DNA of 64,000 nt, taken from assembly GCA_949358305.1 (NCBI GenBank), contig OX442320.1, positions 684,501-748,500 of the forward strand, in the 5' to 3' direction. The position numbers and the translations under genes were made by a program. The notes beneath the pieces are model-generated. The model saw nothing but the letters and a program-made list of their open reading frames with translations, made no database searches and had not been told where the DNA came from. Within the stretch, counting starts at the first letter, position 1; every line of letters starts with the position of its first letter. Positions 10,985 through 19,404 of the stretch are shown here, piece by piece. Source of the stretch: Strigamia acuminata. Its lineage: Eukaryota > Arthropoda > Chilopoda > Geophilomorpha > Linotaeniidae.

Positions 10985-11949
10985 TGTTTCGAGCAACAGA
11001 AAGGAGGAAAGAGAGACCACAACTGCTCGTCAATTTGATAGTAGTTTGATTTTATGTGTTCGAAAATGTAAAGAAGAGTTACTAATTTCGGTCTTATAAT
11101 TGTATTATTTATTTAGCAAATATCTAATCTTTTTCTGTTGTAATAGGAATTTTACATGTCTTTTTGTGTGCCAATTTTCAGTAAAGACAATGTTTGTTAG
11201 GTATTTTATCTCTTAGAATGACAAGGTCAAGGTATAGGAATTTTTAGTCTTGTTTTCCAATGTTTTCATGTTATGTTTACCTATTTCTAATTCTTGTCCT
11301 GTTCCCAGTTCAGTTGTGAAGGCGGAATGATGGGTTTGAAGCATCTGAGTTGCTTTAAAAGTGCATTGGAAAAGAAGGAATTGTTAATTTTGTAATGGAT
11401 TGCAATTAATGCATTTTTACAGTGTATTTGACTTGTTTTAGATGCGTTATTTGCATATTTAGTTAAGTTTATTCCTTTTCTATTTGTTGTAATTCTTTCC
11501 AATGGTTTCTGTTAATTTTAGTTGATTTTATCTCTATTATGAGGCACAATGCAAGCTTTAACTTATGTTATTTATGAATTTAGTCACTAGGTGCCTCGTG
11601 AATTTGTTGTTGCTATAGAATTGTTGTTGTTATGAAGTTGTTACACTCTTGTTATGAAGAATTAGATGTTGTTAAGTTAAATTTGCCTCCATGTTAATAT
11701 TTTGAAATGATTAAAAGCATTATCTGGATTTTTCTACACAAAGCTTTATTTTATTCAACATCCAACATGTGTGAGTAGGGAGATTTAACCCCAAACTCCC
11801 TGGAGCAGCTTCCTTCAAGAGCAAGGGCAGAAACTCAAGTTACTACACTTCTCCTCTCAGCTAAGCAAAGTATAGGCCTATGGGAAATTTGCCAATAATT
11901 CCCCACCGCGTTACAACTCGTCGCATCACGGCAGTGGCGAGTTGCAACA
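10985..11949 (+). repeat. TK-1 5' LTR (965 bp)
   Basis: Begins TGTTTCGAGCAACAG and ends GAGTTGCAACA. It matches 16202-17166 with no difference found by eye. It is AT-rich and has no coding content; a 71-residue ORF on the minus strand is copied in both LTRs only by virtue of the repeat. Confidence 0.95.
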
Positions 11950-11953
11950 TTTT

Positions 11954-11967
11954 TGGTACCGTGACCC
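11954..11967 (+). promoter_or_regulatory. TK-1 primer-binding site
   Basis: TGGTACCGTGACCC starts four bases after the LTR. TGG is the complement of a tRNA CCA end. TK-2 (TGGTACCGTGAACC) and ncLTR-1 (TGGTACCGTTGACTC) have nearly the same site, so all three use the same or a very similar primer tRNA. The tRNA end implied, CACGGTACCA, is one base from that of animal tRNA-His as I recall it; I regard the assignment as tentative. Confidence 0.7.
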
Positions 11968-12373
11968 AAGGATTTTGTTGTTAACAACCAGGATTTTCGT
12001 CCAGTTCTTCCAGTGGATTTCAGTGCACGTCATTGCATTTTTAGCCAGGTGTGTGACGTCGATTTCACGGTGATTTGCGTGTGTGTTCCCGACTTCACAG
12101 TGAGGCAATGTGTGGCATCTAGTTCGCAGTAAGCAGTGTGTGGTGCCGATTTTCGTGGTGTGAAGTGTGTGACAACACGTTTTTTGATTTATTTCCACTG
12201 GATTATTGTCGCCAATTGCGACAGAAGTGTGTTTGTGCTGTGTCATCCTTCGCAGTCGTCAGGGAGTTGATTCGTCAGTGGATTTTATGTCAAGTGTAAC
12301 GAGTTCGGAGTCCTTCTACTGTGGCGGTCAACATAAGGAGACAAGCAAGCAATTTCCTGGTCAACAATTTGAG

Positions 12374-12389
12374 AAACACAACGCAATGT
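12374..12389 (+). promoter_or_regulatory. Conserved leader motif, copy in TK-1
   Basis: AAACACAACGCAATGT. The same 16 bases occur in the leaders of TK-2 (26924-26939, minus) and ncLTR-1 (50055-50070, minus), while flanking leader sequence is unrelated by eye. It lies 424 nt after the LTR. Its function is unknown; an RNA packaging or dimerisation element is a reasonable guess. Confidence 0.6.
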
Positions 12390-12583
12390 CAATCTTCAAG
12401 TTCATCTGCTGATGATAAAGAACAAGAATAGTTTTAATTCAATTTCTTGTTAAAATTTAAGAATTATATTTACTGAAATTAATTCTTTGTCTAATTTTCC
12501 AAGGGAGTTTCTGCCAATTTCGAGCTGTATTTGGGGAGTTTAAAAGGGGTTTTTTTTTCATGTCAATAAGTTTGAATATCAAG

Positions 12584-12800
12584 TTATTATCTCTTTTGTG
12601 CGGGGCTATTATTAAATATAGCTATTATCTCTTTTGTGCGGCGCTATTGTATATGATAGCTATTATCTCTTTTGTGCGGCGCTATTATTAAATATAGCTA
12701 TTATCTCTTTGTGCGGGGTTATTGTAAAATATAACTATTTATCTCTTTTGTGCAGTGTTATTGTAAAAGATAACTATTTATCTCGGTTGTGCGGTTAGAT
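12584..12800 (+). repeat. Minisatellite in the TK-1 leader, about 39-bp unit
   Basis: Five to six imperfect units of the type CTATTATCTCTTTTGTGCGG plus an AT-rich spacer that often reads TATAGCTA. The GTGCGG core recurs, more widely spaced, at 12840-12880. No counterpart was seen in the TK-2 leader. Confidence 0.8.
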
Positions 12801-13120
12801 ATTGAATATTAATTTCGAATTAAGTGCATTTTGGGGGAATTATCTAGATATTTATGCGGATAAGTTCATTTGTGCGGTCAATAATTCCGTCCCAGTGTAT
12901 TACGTATAGTGTGTTAAGTCAATTTGTCTGTAGTATTCCGGAGTTGAGTTTAGCATTTTATTTCGAGGTCGTTTTTCATTTGCACACCGCATTTGAATTA
13001 ACGTTAAGCAAGTATAAGTAAGAGTCTGTGAAGTTCGGAGAATATTTGTGGGAATTTAATTCGCAGTTATTGAGTTGTTGAATAGAATTTTTATTCTCAT
13101 TCTCTCTTTCTCGAGAATAA

Positions 13121-16108
13121 ATGGCAACTGCGGCTGGTTTGACCACGGAAGCAGCGGAAGAGAAAGAAACACAATGGCAAGCCAAGGCCCAAGGAGCAGA
13201 GGATCTGCTCTCGACATCTGCAAACGTTCTCGACGGGGGTGAGCTTGAAGCTCTCCACGCAACAATAGATGCGCAGTTGAGTGACCTTATTGATGAGCTC
13301 GCTGTCTTTAAAGACAAGATAGAACGTTCAGATTACCTGCTTAGTTTGAGACGTCTCGAAGACATTAGGACGAAGGTCAATCTTCTTAAGCAAAGGACGA
13401 AATTTTCAAAACAGATGCAGGATAAGTTTGGGGCCCATCCAGGCGGAAATACGCTAATGAATTCTGGATTTCTGAACAACTCATCGATAATCTCAAGGAA
13501 GACTACAAAGCTTCCAAAGCTGACATTGCAGAGATTCGACGGGAATCCGATGGAGTATAAGAGCTTCATGGATATGTTTTCAACCACAGTTGACGCCGAT
13601 GCCGAGTTATCGAACGTCGAAAAACTTCAATATCTTAAATCAAGCTGTATCGGGGAAGCTGAAGTGGCGATTAAGTCGTACCCACTTACTAACGATTCGT
13701 ATTTAATGGCACTTAGCAGTTTAGAAGGACTTTTTGGGTCAGAAGTAGCCCAAAAGAACGCTCTGGCGAGGAAAATTCGTGAAGCCGAAGCAGTTAAAGA
13801 TTTGTACCCAATCCAGCCGGTAAAATCTCTATTGACGTCCCTCACCGGTGCTTTCCGAACATTAGAACAGTTGAAGTTCCCAGTTACGACTACTGGATTA
13901 TTTCTAATCCCGGAATTATTGCGGAAGTTTCCACCGGAATTGGGAAGACGATTTCATAGGATTTACAAAGGAAACGTGGAAAACGTTAATTTATTTCTCG
14001 AATTTGTAGCAAGCGAAGTCAGAGTAGCAGAATTATCAGACGATAGCGTATTTACCAGTCAGAAAGTCACCAAGAAGAGTGAGAAACCAGCAACTAGAGA
14101 GCAAAAAGAAGAATTACGAGGGACCATGTCATCTTGCGCGGTTGCGCAAAATACGTCATTCGGGTCCAATACGAAAGAATTATTCAAACCAAAATCAGGT
14201 CCAGTCCGGAAATTGATCTGTGCCTTCTGTGAAGGAGATCATTTCAACAATAATTGCGACGCAAATCTGGAAGTTTCGGAGAAATACGACATCGTTAAGC
14301 GAAAACGTCTATGCTTTAATTGCCTGAGACCAAGCCATACAGTGGGTAACTGCCCTGTGAAATTTTGTTGCCGATCATGCGGTGGTCGACACCATTCTTC
14401 AATTTGTAACAGAGGTCATGCGGAAAAGCCAACTGATACCAAAGAAGAGAACGTCTCCGCCAACGTCTCGTTGTCGGTCTCAAGTGACGTCCAGCTAATG
14501 GTTTTCACCGCATTGTTCGTCCGAAAGAGTGGCGAAACAATCCCAGTTCGTGGATTACTCGATCCGGGTAGTCATCGTTCATATATTACGAAGCGGTTAG
14601 CAAAGAAATTACACCTAAACAAGATTGAGACGTATCACACCATGACCCAGTGTCTGCTGAATAAAGAACCAGTTCCTACAACTCATGACGTGTTTCGATT
14701 CGAGTTGCAGTCTCGTCACGACAAGCAGAAAGTGTCTGTATTTGCTCTTGATACCGACACACTTCCCAATATAAAGGGAGTGGTAGATCACCAGACGCTG
14801 CAACAAATCAAGTCGTTTAATCTTGAGATGGCAGAACCACATCCCTCCGTGTCGGATGAGGTAGATGTCTTGATCGGAAGCGGAGCATGGTGGAAAATAA
14901 TTCAAGCGGGAACGAAGAGAATTAGTCCAGAATTAGGAATGATGAAAACAGTTTTTGGATGGATTTTAAACGGACGAATTAACTCAAAAGAGCCTTCCAT
15001 CTACAAAGACGATATCTCACTGGGAGATGTATCGTGTATGGCGATCGATTCTGGAAAGAAGATGACTTTCAACACTTCAAAAAAGGACAAAGGCGGGTTT
15101 GGACAGGCGAATTCCACATCAATGCCCGACGAGAAAAGCGAAAAGGGTGGAGTACAAGCAAAAGGCGTCATCGCTTCTCGTTTTGCCGCGAGCCGCTCTA
15201 GCGAGCTGGAGGTAAGGCGTCCTGACGTCCCCATCGAATTGGAAATGGATGGAAAGCGGACGTTTAAAGGGATAAGGTCGGGCAAGATGGCGATTTCTCA
15301 GAGTCCTGACACACTGGAGTCTACGGAAAAGAAAGGAGAATTTCCGAAAAATTTCAAAAAAGATGAAGAAAAGGGTTTAAGTAAATGGAGGAAGATATTG
15401 AAATGGAGTCGCAAGAAACTCACCAATTCGCACAGAAGATCAAATGCAGTCACAAAGGCCACGGGAAATATACATTTAGTAATTGGCCCAATGTTTTCTG
15501 GAAAAACTACTGCTTTACTTAATGTAATCCGAAATGAAGAAGAAAATTCTTGCCTGCTTGTTAAGCATTTGACAGACGTTAGATATAGTAAAGATGAAAT
15601 GGTTAGCCACACCGGACAACGACGTCCAGCGGTTCGGGTCGCGTCGTTACAGGAAATCAAGAAAATTGCGGAGTCGGTCAAGACGATAGGTATCGACGAA
15701 GGGCAATTTTTCGAAGACATCGATTCGTTTTCCGACAAAATGGCGAACGAAGGAAAGAATGTAATAATTGCCGCTTTAAATGGTGATTTTAAGAGACAGG
15801 AATTCAAGGCAGTATCTAATCTCATTCCACTAGCGGAAACTATTGTCAAACTTCATGCCAAATGCCACTTTTGTGGAAACCAAGCGTCGTTCACCAAACG
15901 AATATCGGGTGAAACGCAAGTTCAGGTTGTGGGAGGAGAAGAGAGATACAAGCCAACGTGTCGTACCTGTTTTCAGAAATCAATCAATTCTATAGAAGTC
16001 AAGAGAAAGCTAATTAATGGAGCGGCACATTTAAGTTTAGCGATTTTGAATCGAAGATTACCTCCATGGGTGGCCAGTTTGATCCGCAAAAAATTGCGCT
16101 TACCTTAA
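13121..16108 (+). CDS. TK-1 Gag-protease-thymidine kinase polyprotein (995 aa)
   Basis: Residues 1-130 are a coiled-coil-like acidic N-terminus. The BEL Gag core (DUF1759 type, starting LPKLTLQRFDG) runs about 131-300. A Cys/His nucleocapsid with CAFC, CFNC and CGGRHH lies near 366-430, and an aspartic protease with LLDPGSHRSY near 477-488. From about 783 a type-II (TK1-like) thymidine kinase follows: P-loop GPMFSGKT near 788, the DEGQFF motif with the catalytic glutamate near 860, AALNGDF near 877, and two zinc-binding cysteine pairs, CHFC (about 912) and CRTC (about 946). TK1 enzymes convert thymidine to dTMP with ATP. The last 40 residues form a basic tail with NRRLPPW that cellular TK1 lacks. 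The start at 13121 matches the TK-2 start, both MAT followed shortly by KAQGAEDLL. I saw no stop or missing catalytic motif, so the kinase is probably active; AALNGDFKRQEF departs from the usual ALDGxFxRKPF. Confidence 0.93.
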   Translation: MATAAGLTTEAAEEKETQWQAKAQGAEDLLSTSANVLDGGELEALHATIDAQLSDLIDELAVFKDKIERSDYLLSLRRLEDIRTKVNLLKQRTKFSKQMQDKFGAHPGGNTLMNSGFLNNSSIISRKTTKLPKLTLQRFDGNPMEYKSFMDMFSTTVDADAELSNVEKLQYLKSSCIGEAEVAIKSYPLTNDSYLMALSSLEGLFGSEVAQKNALARKIREAEAVKDLYPIQPVKSLLTSLTGAFRTLEQLKFPVTTTGLFLIPELLRKFPPELGRRFHRIYKGNVENVNLFLEFVASEVRVAELSDDSVFTSQKVTKKSEKPATREQKEELRGTMSSCAVAQNTSFGSNTKELFKPKSGPVRKLICAFCEGDHFNNNCDANLEVSEKYDIVKRKRLCFNCLRPSHTVGNCPVKFCCRSCGGRHHSSICNRGHAEKPTDTKEENVSANVSLSVSSDVQLMVFTALFVRKSGETIPVRGLLDPGSHRSYITKRLAKKLHLNKIETYHTMTQCLLNKEPVPTTHDVFRFELQSRHDKQKVSVFALDTDTLPNIKGVVDHQTLQQIKSFNLEMAEPHPSVSDEVDVLIGSGAWWKIIQAGTKRISPELGMMKTVFGWILNGRINSKEPSIYKDDISLGDVSCMAIDSGKKMTFNTSKKDKGGFGQANSTSMPDEKSEKGGVQAKGVIASRFAASRSSELEVRRPDVPIELEMDGKRTFKGIRSGKMAISQSPDTLESTEKKGEFPKNFKKDEEKGLSKWRKILKWSRKKLTNSHRRSNAVTKATGNIHLVIGPMFSGKTTALLNVIRNEEENSCLLVKHLTDVRYSKDEMVSHTGQRRPAVRVASLQEIKKIAESVKTIGIDEGQFFEDIDSFSDKMANEGKNVIIAALNGDFKRQEFKAVSNLIPLAETIVKLHAKCHFCGNQASFTKRISGETQVQVVGGEERYKPTCRTCFQKSINSIEVKRKLINGAAHLSLAILNRRLPPWVASLIRKKLRLP

Positions 16109-16201
16109 GGAGTCATTAGGGAGCTGATCCTAGGTGAATGAGAAGTTTTCAGATTGCTAAGAGGTTCTTCTTCACCTTCTTTTCTTTTCGGCGGCAATCT
16201 C
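16109..16201 (+). promoter_or_regulatory. TK-1 3' untranslated region and plus-strand primer region
   Basis: A short tail with a pyrimidine run (CTTCTTTTCTTTTC) followed by GGCGGCAATCTC immediately before the LTR. The run is the pyrimidine strand, unlike a classical polypurine tract. The GGCAAT block is shared with BEL-A and TK-2. Confidence 0.55.
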
Positions 16202-17166
16202 TGTTTCGAGCAACAGAAAGGAGGAAAGAGAGACCACAACTGCTCGTCAATTTGATAGTAGTTTGATTTTATGTGTTCGAAAATGTAAAGAAGAGTTACT
16301 AATTTCGGTCTTATAATTGTATTATTTATTTAGCAAATATCTAATCTTTTTCTGTTGTAATAGGAATTTTACATGTCTTTTTGTGTGCCAATTTTCAGTA
16401 AAGACAATGTTTGTTAGGTATTTTATCTCTTAGAATGACAAGGTCAAGGTATAGGAATTTTTAGTCTTGTTTTCCAATGTTTTCATGTTATGTTTACCTA
16501 TTTCTAATTCTTGTCCTGTTCCCAGTTCAGTTGTGAAGGCGGAATGATGGGTTTGAAGCATCTGAGTTGCTTTAAAAGTGCATTGGAAAAGAAGGAATTG
16601 TTAATTTTGTAATGGATTGCAATTAATGCATTTTTACAGTGTATTTGACTTGTTTTAGATGCGTTATTTGCATATTTAGTTAAGTTTATTCCTTTTCTAT
16701 TTGTTGTAATTCTTTCCAATGGTTTCTGTTAATTTTAGTTGATTTTATCTCTATTATGAGGCACAATGCAAGCTTTAACTTATGTTATTTATGAATTTAG
16801 TCACTAGGTGCCTCGTGAATTTGTTGTTGCTATAGAATTGTTGTTGTTATGAAGTTGTTACACTCTTGTTATGAAGAATTAGATGTTGTTAAGTTAAATT
16901 TGCCTCCATGTTAATATTTTGAAATGATTAAAAGCATTATCTGGATTTTTCTACACAAAGCTTTATTTTATTCAACATCCAACATGTGTGAGTAGGGAGA
17001 TTTAACCCCAAACTCCCTGGAGCAGCTTCCTTCAAGAGCAAGGGCAGAAACTCAAGTTACTACACTTCTCCTCTCAGCTAAGCAAAGTATAGGCCTATGG
17101 GAAATTTGCCAATAATTCCCCACCGCGTTACAACTCGTCGCATCACGGCAGTGGCGAGTTGCAACA
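16202..17166 (+). repeat. TK-1 3' LTR (965 bp)
   Basis: Second copy of the TK-1 LTR, same termini as 10985-11949. It is followed by the ACAG duplication and then by the BEL-A integrase frame. Confidence 0.95.
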
Positions 17167-17170
17167 ACAG

Positions 17171-17861
17171 TAAAACCTTTGAAAAAGGAAGTACACAAAT
17201 TCAGTCATGGGGAAAACTGATTGGCCGTTCGGACATAAAAACATTTCTGTCTGAGAAAAGGATTGTATGGACATTTATCCCTCCGCTCTCACCGTGGATG
17301 GGAGGAGCTTGGGAGAGACTAGTCCGTTCAGTAAAGGATAAATTGCGGAAAACTTTATTGAGAAACACTGTGGATTTAGAAACTTTACAAACCTTAGTTC
17401 TTGAGATCAGCTCTGTGTTGAATTCTCGACCTTTGTCGTATGTACACGAATATATAGACGGCGGCAGAATCCTTTCACCTGAAAACTTTTTAACGGGAGG
17501 TATGCCGAAATACATGATCAACAAGACCTTGAATGCAATCAAGAAAAGTGACCTGAGAAAACTCGACAAGAAAAGAAGACAGTTTATTTGGGATTTTTGG
17601 AGTATATGGAAACACAGTTACTTGATGCAGTTAAGAAACTTTTATGAGACTAAAGGAGATAAATCTTTTCAAAACCCCAAAATTGACCAGATTGTTCTTC
17701 TTGAAAAGATGGGAACCAACCCTTACTTTTGGCCTCTTGCCAGGATAAAACAAGTTTTTCCTGGCGATGATGGACTAATTCGCATCGTTAGTGTTGTGCT
17801 TCCCGATGGAAGAGAGTTGCGTCGATCTGTAAAGCATATCAGAGCCCTTGAACTTGATTGA
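17171..17861 (+). pseudogene. BEL-A Pol, part 3 (rest of integrase and C-terminal domain, stop at 17859-17861)
   Basis: Resumes the same frame immediately after the right ACAG duplication of TK-1. Near the start lies the PWMGGAWERLV segment, which carries the catalytic glutamate of the D-D-E triad. A long tail follows with the LNSRPLSY motif and the PLARIKQVFPGDDGLIR segment typical of the C-terminal domain of BEL/Pao integrases. The stop codon is a TGA. An ATG at 17097 that lies in frame is inside the TK-1 LTR and is not a real start. Confidence 0.9.
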
Positions 17862-17919
17862 TGTGTGTTTTGCAGACTTCTCTCATCTCTCTTCTCTCTT
17901 TTTCTCGCTGGCAATTCGT
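17862..17919 (+). promoter_or_regulatory. BEL-A sequence next to the 3' LTR (plus-strand primer region)
   Basis: The interval between the Pol stop and the LTR is a pyrimidine-rich run of CT repeats followed by CTGGCAATTCG directly before the TGTTGC start of the LTR. The same layout, a pyrimidine tract then GGCAA plus three bases, precedes the 3' LTR in TK-1, TK-2 and ncLTR-1. It therefore marks a shared plus-strand priming region, although it is not a classical polypurine tract. Confidence 0.55.
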
Positions 17920-19404
17920 TGTTGCAAACAACGTGGAATAATTTAGAAACTGCTTTTATTACCAATTTTTTGTCTTATTAAATAGTAAGAGTGTTGTTTG
18001 ATTTTTGCGTAATATTTTTTCAATCTTACCTTTCAGGTTTTCTGTCCAATTAAACCTATTGTGTATTTTTAGTGTTTTGATGCATTTAATTTGATAGCTT
18101 TGAACTTATATTAATTTATAATGTTGTTTGTTTATCTTATTTCTTGCATTTATATGTTATTTCAGTGATTTGTGAAGATTTCGTTTAGTGTCTGAGCATT
18201 TTCAGTGCATTTTTCGGTGTCTACCGCACTTGTGCAGTGCGCGTGACGTCACTTTTCTGTTTACAGTTTACTTGCGGTTCAAACTTTGAACCATTCGTTT
18301 AGCACTTTTAGATTCGTTTGGGATTTAAAAGATAATTATTCTAGACTAATATGGGTCTTATCTTTCGATTGGAATGCATGAAAAGTGTCTCAGATGCTTC
18401 GTTCGGTGTCTACGAGTGTTCGTTGTCGGGCGCCATAAAAGCGCACCCGAGAGTGATCGTCTCGTTCGCCTTACGTTTGCATAATGGTTAATTCGATTTA
18501 ATTTGTGTGTTTTGACTTGAGATTTACCTTATTTCTTATAGTATTAATTATTGTCGTTGGTATTCATCTCTTTACTCAAACCTGTAATTCAAATCTGAGT
18601 GTTTGCCGCCAATGTTGAGTTTACCGGACGCCATGTTGGATTTTACCAATGATTTGTAAATGCTTTATTTCGTTTTGCTTTTATATTTCATTTTGTGTGT
18701 ATATTATTTCATTCTGTTGTTATATGGCGTATATTCTTTACCATTTAAGTGATTTTAGGTGATTCTCAATTCAAACTTGATAATTACGTCATTTTGCTTG
18801 TCTCTGATTGGTTAGGCCCAATCGTCTGCTTAGCGAACACTGTTTTCGCTCTTTTCGCATTGTTTTGATTAACGAATCTTGTTGTTACGATAGACTTTAT
18901 TATTCCTGAGTTTTTTGTGCCCATTTTGAGCTATTACACATTACTTTTAGTACATTTCTCGTAATTTGTTGTCTTTGCTTGAAATTGCATTTCCTCCGTT
19001 TCCATAGCAACGGAGTATTTCTTTATTGTAATTTGCCGACAATTGGTTTGGCGTGTGCCATCCTATTATAAACGTGTAATTAGCTCAGTTGCCATTTTTC
19101 TATTTGATTAAATTAGTCGTGTTAATGTTAACTCTTACCTTTTCTGCTTTTGACCTGTTTTCAATGTGTCTTGAGTAGAGAACCATTTTCCCAGAATGGC
19201 CAATGGATCAGCAAACACTTGGATACCATGCAAAAGTGTTTACAACAGTTAAACCTTCATGTAACAGGAGATTTTGAGGCGAATCAAGTGCATTTCAACA
19301 CGGTATACGTACGAATTTCACTATACGATCGTTTGAGTTTGTTGGCGGGAGTTTCGAATCGCCACATCTCAGTTCTTCTCTGTTCCTGTTGACTGACCGC
19401 AACA
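17920..19404 (+). repeat. BEL-A 3' LTR (LTR-A, 1485 bp)
   Basis: Begins TGTTGCAAACAACG and ends GACCGCAACA, with canonical TG...CA termini and no coding content. It is homologous along its length to the solo LTR-B: shared blocks include a GTGACGTCA-like stretch near 18245, CCATAAAAGCGCA near 18433, and an end block with GGCGTGTGCC near 19050. The CATAAAAG sequence upstream of a GC-rich stretch is a plausible TATA-type core promoter. Satellite DNA starts at once after the LTR. Confidence 0.85.

Larger units (their letters stand above)
11968..13120 (+). other. TK-1 5' leader
   Basis: About 1150 nt of leader without a recognised gene. It holds a short frame (12206-12412, 68 codons) that runs through the conserved 16-nt motif and stops 7 codons after its ATG. 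It also holds a minisatellite of about 39-bp units at 12584-12800 and AT-rich DNA up to the Gag start. Packaging and dimerisation signals would be expected here. Confidence 0.5.
10985..17166 (+). mobile_element. TK-1: BEL-like LTR element encoding Gag, protease and thymidine kinase
   Basis: 6182 bp with two 965-bp LTRs that look identical, TG...CA ends and a 4-bp duplication ACAG (10981-10984 and 17167-17170). It sits inside the integrase core of BEL-A. The single long ORF (13121-16108) encodes BEL-type Gag, a protease and then a thymidine kinase. There is no reverse transcriptase, RNase H or integrase anywhere between the LTRs, so it must move with enzymes supplied in trans. The identical LTRs and open ORF show it moved recently. 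Confidence 0.94.
1..19404 (+). mobile_element. BEL-A: BEL/Pao LTR retrotransposon, 5' end outside the window
   Basis: A plus-strand BEL/Pao element whose 5' LTR and first part of gag lie upstream of the window. Seen directly: an uninterrupted gag-pol frame, split by two nested elements and closed by a 3' LTR at 17920-19404. Removing Copia-1 (with one AGTTG copy) and TK-1 (with one ACAG copy) leaves three coding pieces at 3-3193, 10550-10984 and 17171-17861. Their summed length, 4317 nt, is a multiple of three and has no internal stop. The element was therefore intact when it was hit. Its right end abuts the 140-bp satellite, so it was inserted into satellite DNA. Confidence 0.93.

Noticed and set aside
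13121-16108. TK domain as a host thymidine kinase gene or bacterial contamination
   Set aside because: It is in one uninterrupted frame with BEL Gag and protease, inside perfect LTRs, and a second family repeats the same plan, so it belongs to the element.
19150-19392. 80-codon plus-strand ORF at the end of LTR-A
   Set aside because: It lies inside the LTR, is not kept in the homologous LTR-B and shows no domain.
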